64,000 nt of DNA, taken from NCBI GenBank assembly GCA_012295275.1, contig CM022672.1, positions 27,897,972 through 27,961,971 of the forward strand, written 5' to 3'. Position 1 is the stretch's first letter. Each line of letters starts with the position of its first letter. The notes beneath the pieces were generated by a model. It saw only the letters and a program-made list of their open reading frames with translations, searched no databases and was not told where the DNA came from. Of the stretch, positions 54,155 through 64,000 are shown in pieces. The position numbers and the translations under genes were made by a program. The DNA is from Chrysomallon squamiferum. Taxonomy: Eukaryota > Mollusca > Gastropoda > Neomphalida > Peltospiridae.

Positions 54155-54280
54155 ATCATTATTATTATTAATTTATTCAGGAAAGGCAAGAAAGTCTAAG
54201 GAAGTGTTTACGTTATATAGTTGTTTTTATTTTTTATTTTTATTTTTTTTAAACTAAATTAATTAAGCTTATAATTACAG
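51862..54280. other. Intergenic stretch between the MULE relic and the MGAT4-type gene
   Basis: No protein family is recognisable. It holds an open frame of 119 codons at 52523-52882 without domain or splice support, (TATGTATTA)n-type sequence at 53450-53505 and an ATT-rich tract at 53940-54170. A leader exon of the gene at 54304 should lie somewhere here, since an acceptor (TTACAG) precedes its ATG at 54280. Confidence 0.45.
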
Positions 54281-54303
54281 CTAATTTGTTTGACATCAGA
54301 GTG

Positions 54304-57300
54304 ATGAAAATACGTCGTTGTTGTCGGCGTTGTGCATATTCTCCCACGCTTGTCGTTATTCTGGGCTGTGTCGTTGTTCTTCAGTTCCTGATCTTGTTTA
54401 AAGATCAGAGTCGAGGTTTTCAAAGAGGTAAAAATGTGTTATTGTTATTATTGTTATTATTGTCAGGGTATTGGTTGATCTAGAGAATAACAACGTGAGT
54501 CTGGGATTACTTTTCAATGGGAATTCTTTTTATTTATATAAAATGGTTACATTCACTACAAATTAATCTTAAACAAAATAACTCAAACATTTTATTTAGA
54601 ACAACAGTCGTATATTAGTTGTGCTAGTGCACGTAGGTAATAATTTGAGCAATAATGATGTAGTCCTATTTGCCATTTATAATGTATTTAACTTTGTGTT
54701 ATGTATGTTTACCGTTTGGTATTCGACATTGTTCGATAATTTTATGTATTTGGTTCATTAACTAAATAACTGTGCTATACACACTCAGTATTCATGTACA
54801 TTTTAAAATAGTCATAAACAAATAACTCGGATACTATCTAGAATAAACGTAATACGTGATATTTCTAACATTTCTAAATGCGGCAATATCTTATATTAAA
54901 GACTGTGTATTAAATGGTGACATCCACTACATTAATAAGAGTCTTTATCTTTCGTATTTCATAAATGCTAGTCATCTGTCATATTTCTTACAATAATCTA
55001 TGGTTTACTGTGATCTGTTAGATTAAGTAAGCAGTCTAATATAAAAATACAATATCGAAGCCAACATGTATCAACATAATAACATGAAATGAAAAGTAAT
55101 TATAAAATGCATACCTAGAGAATAACAACGTGAGGCTGGAATTATTTTTCAGCGGGAACCTTGAAAAAAACATAACGTGTTAATCAGAGCGAGCTGTCAT
55201 GAAGCATGTCTGCTTTCTGACAGGTCACTGGGCGTGTCTGTCGCTCAGCGGGAACTAATGTTTTCATTTATGTACTCAGCCCTTTTGTTTAAACTAAATT
55301 ATATCGGTTACGTAACTAAGTGGATATTTCTTTGTTATGTGTATAATGTAAAGATGCTACTGTCGTTGATTACAAATGTAAAGTACTTTGAAACTACGCA
55401 CACAAATCCTGAGAATACGCTAAGGAAGTCTCAAAGAAATGGAATAATGATAAAAAGCAAGAATTGTGCGATAACTTTAAAAAGCAGAAACATTTGTTAA
55501 ATGAAATATCCACAAATTTAGAAAATTGCAAGTCAACGAACGTTGATTCTGAATTTATAAATGCTATGTTTATAACTGCAGCTAAAGATAATTTTGGGAA
55601 GACCCCCCCCTCATGCTACAATAAAGAAACATCCTCTTAATAAGGCGTTATAAAATTGCAAGAAAAGAAGACAAAAAAGGTAGTCGAAGATATAAACAAT
55701 ACAGTGGAAGTATACTGAAAGCTGGCTTGAAGTACAAAGAGAATCAGTATAAACAAATGCTAAATAGATCTGTTAAGGAATATAGAACATCTGTTAAACA
55801 AAAAATGAAAATACTAAAAACTTCAGATCCAAAAGAGTACCGGTCAGTGCTGAGCAGCAGTAAGAAGGGAGAGTGAAATGTAGATGTGTCGGTTCATTCT
55901 TTGTTTCATTTTCTCAATGCTCTTAATAGTAATGTTGACGTGACACCAATAGAACAGTCTGGAGAACTGGATTATGGAATGAGTTAATTAGGTCTGGTAT
56001 AAATGGAAAATGTTTTAATGTGTTAGTAAATGTGTATAAATGTACTAAGACAAGATTTACAGCGAACGGTTTGTTAGCTGACAGTTTTAATTGTGAAGTC
56101 GTTGTCATGGAAGGAGAAAATTTCTCGCTATTTTTATTTTCTAATTTTTTCTAAATGACTTTGAGGAGTTTCTTACACTGTCAGCAGAATCACCGGAAGC
56201 TTTACAGCATACCTTAACATTGGAGGCTTAAAGTAAATACAAATAATAATAATAATAATAATGATGATGATGATTTCCGGTAAAGGGATACAAATTATAT
56301 ATTTAAATTCGATTGATAACAATAAAACTTTGGGCTGACACTTTACAAGAAACGGTCTATTCAGTTACAATGAAAAACAAGTATGTAACAAAGCAAATAA
56401 AGCTATGTTTAGCCTAATAACTAAAAGTCATCAGAATAATCTCTCCGTCGACTATATACTTGATTTATTTGACAAACTAATATAAGCAATTTTATTGTAT
56501 GGTTGTGAAATATTGGGTTTTACAATAAAAAAGAAACTCCATGTGAAATTTTGTAAATATTTACTAAGTTTTAATAAATGTACCACTGCTTCTATGATCT
56601 ATGATGAACTAGGGCAGTATCCCCTTCGTATCTCTATAAAAGTAAGAATGATAACCTTTTGGGGGAAACTAATTTACAAAAGTCAAAACAAGATTTCCTC
56701 ACAACTATATCATTTAATACATGTTATCGATTCTTCTTGGAACGAATTTGTGAAAAATATTTTAGATGACTGTGCTTTAACACATAAATGGATATGTTAC
56801 AACTTTCATAATATTAAAAGGTCATGTGAAACAGTATCGAAAATATTACATGATCAGTATCTACAAAAAATAAAAAATAAAACTGATACGTCTCCAAACG
56901 GTATTAATTATAAATTTTCAAAACATTAAGTGAAATTATAAAATTATTTTACTGTGCTGTCTCAAAAGAATGATAATGTCTTATGTAAATTTAGAACTCT
57001 AATGTTTCAATAGAAAGATGGTTTAATATTCTAAGAGAAAATAGAAAATGTCATATTTGTAATCTTGACAGAATTGGAGATGAATATCGTTATATATTTG
57101 AAAGTAATGATGCTATATTATCATGCCAGATAAATACATGAGACATCCAAATATATTTTTATATAATAATTTATTTGATAGCAAAAATATGTTTATATTA
57201 AACAAGTTATACTTGTTAATAAGAACCATATGTGAGAGAGTATATCCTCTACGTTAAGCTTTCACGCATGTGCATTTTTATTTTATGTGTCTCTGATACC

Positions 57301-57461
57301 TTCTTCTCTTACTGTAATCCTACAGTTTACTGCAATAAATCATTGTCATTGTCATTATCACTAGTAATTGTAACCCTGGCATGTTTTGACCAATGTTTAT
57401 ATAAATGTATCAGTAATAGTAATAACAATTAAAATTAAAAGAAAAATTATGATTGAAATGC

Positions 57462-57544
<83 letters not shown>

Positions 57545-60200
57545 GTTTATATATTTATTTCTCGTGAACAGAGTACACAAAAATATCAGAGGAGAAAATG
57601 ACTGAAACTGTAACCACAACACGATCAGCTTTGACGTCAATGAAAAAGATTAACTATTTTCAGGTACGTATGAAAAATATTAGATAATTTACTATATCTG
57701 ATATAGTTTCTCGAAAGAATTATAAACAACATATACTGAAAATAAATATATATCGTTATGCAACAAAGGCACATTTTTTTTCTTTGAATCATATGAGTTG
57801 ATGAAATAGCATGTTACTATGAAAAGAAAAAAACAGTTTTGAATAGATAGACTCAACACATTTTAAGACTATTTCGTTTAGTATATATGGTTAAGAACCT
57901 TTAAGTCATGACAGAGAAAGTAGGCTACGTTTTCTAAATTAGCAATGCTCACAGAGCTTCCAGCAGACAGAGAATTCATATTTCTGAGTGGTAAGAATGT
58001 TAGGATAGAAGTGTCCTATAGGACATCCACGCCAGTGCTCTTCCATTAAAACAACCCACTCAGCGACAGTAGTAGGTACATTACAGTTAATAATAAGACG
58101 ACTTTACGTAGATATCTACTTAGCAAAATGTAAGATGATAACTCAAGACAGATTTCTAATCAGATTAGGATTTCAGAATAAATTATTAACTACAATACAG
58201 TGTATTACAATGAATTATAAATACGTGATTATCTTCCTAGTGAGGTAAATACTGATAAAACCTCTTCATGTATTATTAATGAAGCAGAAACCTCCGTGTG
58301 TGATTTGTGACATTTGTTAGAATTCCTAAGTTACAATTTATGGAACTCTTCTATTTGTTTGTTAGTTTAGTTTTGAGTATCATAAATATGAATATATTTA
58401 AAATAAACAGTTACTATTGACATTAACATTTGCATCAAAACATAAAATCACATCATGAATTCATATTTTTCAGACCTGTACTTGTGGAATGCATTTTCAT
58501 GTAAATGATACTGAGGCACTGATTTATCCATCGAAACAGAAAAACAAAGGTTTGCAAAAAAAAAAAAAAAAAAAAAAAAAAAACATCAATTAAATAAATA
58601 AATAATATTAAAAAAGATAGAAGTAAAATAAAATTTTAAAAATGTATTGAAAGAAACACTTTTATCATCTTATTCTTACGTGCATGACAAATATTAAAAT
58701 GAACACCTACCATAATGTTGTACCTTATAAATACACTTATACTTCAGTGCATGAACACTAAACTTTGCTAATAATATAGTATAGAAACAATATATTAAAA
58801 TATCAGTTTCTGTGTAATCTTTCATTGTCAATGACAATAAATAATAACGTCACTGTTAAATCTTTGCATTAAGCCATTTGTACGAATCAACAAAGGAAAA
58901 GGTAAATACAAATCAGTCTTAAATTAGTTTCTAGGATAATGCTGTATGTATAAATTTAAAGTAAATAAAATATTTAACGGTATATTGTTCTGAGTTATTC
59001 TTTTACAAGTTGTTGTATAAATATAGATATCGTTTATCGTTTTTAATTTCAGTTTTTCTAACTATTGGAATTCCAACAATCAGACGTCAGGGAAATAACA
59101 ATTACTTGCTTCAGACATTGGAATCGCTAATTTCGAATATGGCTGAGAATGAGAGACGTGATGTCATGATTGTTATTTTTCTGGCAGATAAAGATTCCAA
59201 ATCGAAGTCAATGATTGCTGACAGCATCAAGAACAAATTTGGGAATTTCATAGAAACTGGGCTAATCAATGTTATTCAAGCACCAACTGATTATTACAAT
59301 GCGATAAATATCACTAAGCAAACATACGGCCAGCCTAATAACTATGTTAAATGGAGAGCAAAACAGAATTTTGATTATGCATATATTTTTAAATACAGCA
59401 TAGGAAAGTCTTCTTATTATATGCAGATTGAAGATGATGTGCAGACATTACCTGGTTTTCTAAACGCGATTAAAAAATATATAAAAGAACAGACAGATGC
59501 GTGGACTTGTTTGGAGTTTTCTGAGTTAGGTTTTATAGGCAAACTGTATCGAAATGAAGATCTTGAAAAGATGGCCATGATGTTTCTGCTGTTTTACCAA
59601 GAACAGCCGGTGGATTACACATATCTCTATTTCAATCTACTAATGACACAGATGACCAAGAAACTTCGTAAGCCAACTCTGTTTCAACATTTGGGCATCT
59701 ACTCTTCATTTCCAGGTAAAATGCAGCCGCTGAAAGACAGGTTTTTTGATAATTACACAAAAATGTTCAAGGCCGACAATCCTCAAGCGGAAGTGTTTAC
59801 CTCACTGGGCACATACCTAACATTTCTGCCTCGGCTCGCATACCAAGGTGAAGGATATTTCTGGAGTCACGGGTCGCCTAGCGACGGCGATGCGTTCACG
59901 GTAATATTCCAGGAACCACAGAGACTTGTTCGGGTTGTCGTGCTCACTGGTTCCGAAGGACACCCGGATGATAGAATCGAACATGCACGTCTAGATGGAT
60001 TTCTAACACTTTGGAAATCTGATACAGAGGTCAAATGCACCAATGTTATATTTTTAGGAAATTTTGAAAACGGGAAAATAGACGCTCACTTATTACTGGA
60101 TAAAATAAATTTTAAAGTAATGTGTTTACGCATTACAATTACCAAAACACAGACAGCTTGGGTCATTATAAAAGAAATTGCTGTGTTTGTCTCCAAGTGA
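54304..60200 (+). CDS. MGAT4: MGAT4-type N-acetylglucosaminyltransferase (GT54), 479 aa
   Basis: Exons: 54304-54427, 57572-57663, 58474-58549, 59053-60200 (TGA); phases 1, 0 and 1; GT...AG throughout. MGAT4 enzymes work in the Golgi, adding GlcNAc in beta-1,4 linkage to the alpha-1,3 mannose arm of N-glycans. The protein is type II: basic cytoplasmic end MKIRRCCRRC, membrane helix about 13-33 (SPTLVVILGCVVVLQFLILF), stem, then the catalytic domain from VFLTIGIPTIRR (about 98). QIEDDVQ (222-228) supplies the acidic metal-binding motif. LEFSELGFIGKLYR, PTLFQHLGIYSS and PAEV/QAEVFTSLGTY blocks follow. A C-terminal lectin-like part has FENG and AWVIIKEIAVF near the end. Length and order agree with the family, and 479 residues is closest to the MGAT4C-type length. 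The full last exon carries the whole catalytic domain. The subfamily (A/B versus C) and activity are inferred. Confidence 0.9.
54479..55175 (+). repeat. Direct repeat pair in intron 1 of the MGAT4-type gene
   Basis: CTAGAGAATAACAACGTGAG followed by .CTGG.ATTA.TTTTCA..GGGAA occurs at about 54479 and 55115. The pair is about 636 bp apart. It could be the edges of a tandem duplication or of an inserted element; I see no coding capacity between. Confidence 0.6.
55480..57355 (+). pseudogene. LINE (non-LTR retrotransposon) relic in intron 1 of the MGAT4-type gene
   Basis: Scattered frames give reverse-transcriptase pieces in order. NAMFITAAKDNFGKT lies near 55560, EYRTSVKQKMKILKTSDPKE near 55785, WNELIRSGINGKCFNVLVNV near 55970, and FTANGLLADSFNCEVVVMEG then ENFSLFLFSNF near 56060-56145. 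The C-terminal part, open at 56495-56929, has YGCEILGF, KYLLSFNKCTTASMIYDELG and RISIKVRMITFWGKLIY. The ends of invertebrate LINE ORF2 proteins look like this. The 3' end carries AATAAATCATTGTCATTGTC at about 57330, a usual simple-repeat tail. Stops, frameshifts and an internal deletion near 56230 show it is dead. The clade is not certain. Confidence 0.75.
57463..57541. repeat. (CT)n microsatellite 31 bp upstream of a splice acceptor
   Basis: About 78 bp of pure CT lies just before exon 2 of the MGAT4-type gene (acceptor at 57570-57571). It is in the right place and strand to act as a very long polypyrimidine tract, or to attract pyrimidine-binding splicing factors. Confidence 0.95.
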
Positions 60201-63571
<3,371 letters not shown>

Positions 63572-63778
63572 ATGTCTTCTTTGGGTGAAGCTCCTAATGA
63601 ATTCAAATTAAAGAATCAGCCTGATGATGGAATCACTGCATGTAAGTTTGGTCCAAACTCAAGTCAGTTTCTTCTGGTGTCTTCCTGGGATGAGACAGTG
63701 CGACTGTATGACATCATAGCTGACAACATGCGCATCAAGTACAACCACGGCTCATCTGTACTTGACTGCTGTTTCTAT
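63572..63778 (+). CDS. BUB3: BUB3 spindle-checkpoint WD40 protein, first coding exon
   Basis: From ATG 63572 the exon codes 69 residues and ends at a GTAAGT donor (phase 0). The peptide has NEFKLKNQPDDGITACKFGP, SSQFLLVSSWDETVRLYD and VLDCCFY, which match the N-terminus and first WD blade of BUB3 closely. BUB3 is a seven-bladed WD40 protein that binds GLEBS motifs in BUB1 and BUBR1, docks on phosphorylated MELT repeats of KNL1 at kinetochores, and works in the spindle assembly checkpoint. The rest of the gene lies right of the window. The ATG is preceded by TTGTAG|AAT, so a splice junction in the leader is possible but weak. Bases 63779-64000 are intron. Confidence 0.9.
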
Positions 63779-64000
63779 GTAAGTAATACAATTTTATTTA
63801 ATGATATTTATTTCTGATTTTAGATACAAGTGGAATATTCCTTACAGTTTATAGATTCAAACGTAGTGATATGTTATTTAAGTATTCATAAAAAGGGCAG
63901 AGGTTTCACAACGTATTAGACCAGTCTCTACTTTATTAAACATTGTATTTATTCATTAGTTAAGTTACTGTTTTTACATATTCTCATGAAAAAGGGAGAA

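Overview
The window is animal nuclear DNA: AT-rich, intron-dense and full of long microsatellites, with intact genes split into short exons bounded by GT...AG. Mollusc, most likely gastropod, origin is inferred. The support is the mix of FLYWCH/MULE, Tigger, hAT and LINE relics, a SINE-like repeat of a type common in gastropods, small secreted EF-hand proteins, and a beta-microseminoprotein-like gene. The species cannot be named from the sequence. All gene models were assembled by eye from reading frame, splice signals and intron phase; no database was searched.

Layout. (1) 450-7851, minus: an incomplete gene for a type II membrane mucin with two SEA domains. A single 1,988-bp exon codes for SEA1's C-terminal half and a Thr-rich 9-residue repeat domain. 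The 3' end of the gene lies left of the window, and possible non-coding first exons lie near 11.4 and 12.0 kb. (2) 12-22 kb: no intact gene. It holds a dispersed repeat with a second copy at 35.9 kb, a 996-bp foldback element, a transposon-derived pseudogene and a SINE-like relic. (3) 22055-23760, minus, and 31711-33927, plus: two divergent paralogues for small secreted proteins with four EF-hands, with five coding exons each and identical intron phases. The 8 kb between them is largely filled by a Tigger-derived MITE, a decayed MULE and a decayed hAT element. (4) 34-45.6 kb: low-complexity and tandem repeats, a mariner-type MITE, a glycine-rich coding remnant present as an inverted pair around about 680 bp of (TG)n, and a small element with inverted repeats. 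(5) 45912-48775, plus: a small Cys-rich secreted protein resembling beta-microseminoprotein, with a minisatellite just upstream of its ATG and a Tigger MITE in its second intron. (6) 50.0-51.9 kb, minus: a MULE transposase pseudogene split by a third Tigger MITE. (7) 54304-60200, plus: a complete MGAT4-type (GT54) N-acetylglucosaminyltransferase gene with a LINE relic in its first coding intron. (8) 63572-63778, plus: the first coding exon of BUB3, running off the right edge.

The host genes do not form an operon or an obvious pathway. Several act on or beyond the secretory route (a mucin, two secreted calcium-binding proteins, a Cys-rich secreted protein and a Golgi glycan-branching enzyme), but a functional link is only a guess. 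The best leads are the SEA-mucin with conserved G-S cleavage motifs, the divergent EF-hand pair whose second EF-hand is abnormal in both copies, the three Tigger MITE copies, the inverted glycine-rich pair, and the 1-kb hairpin element.
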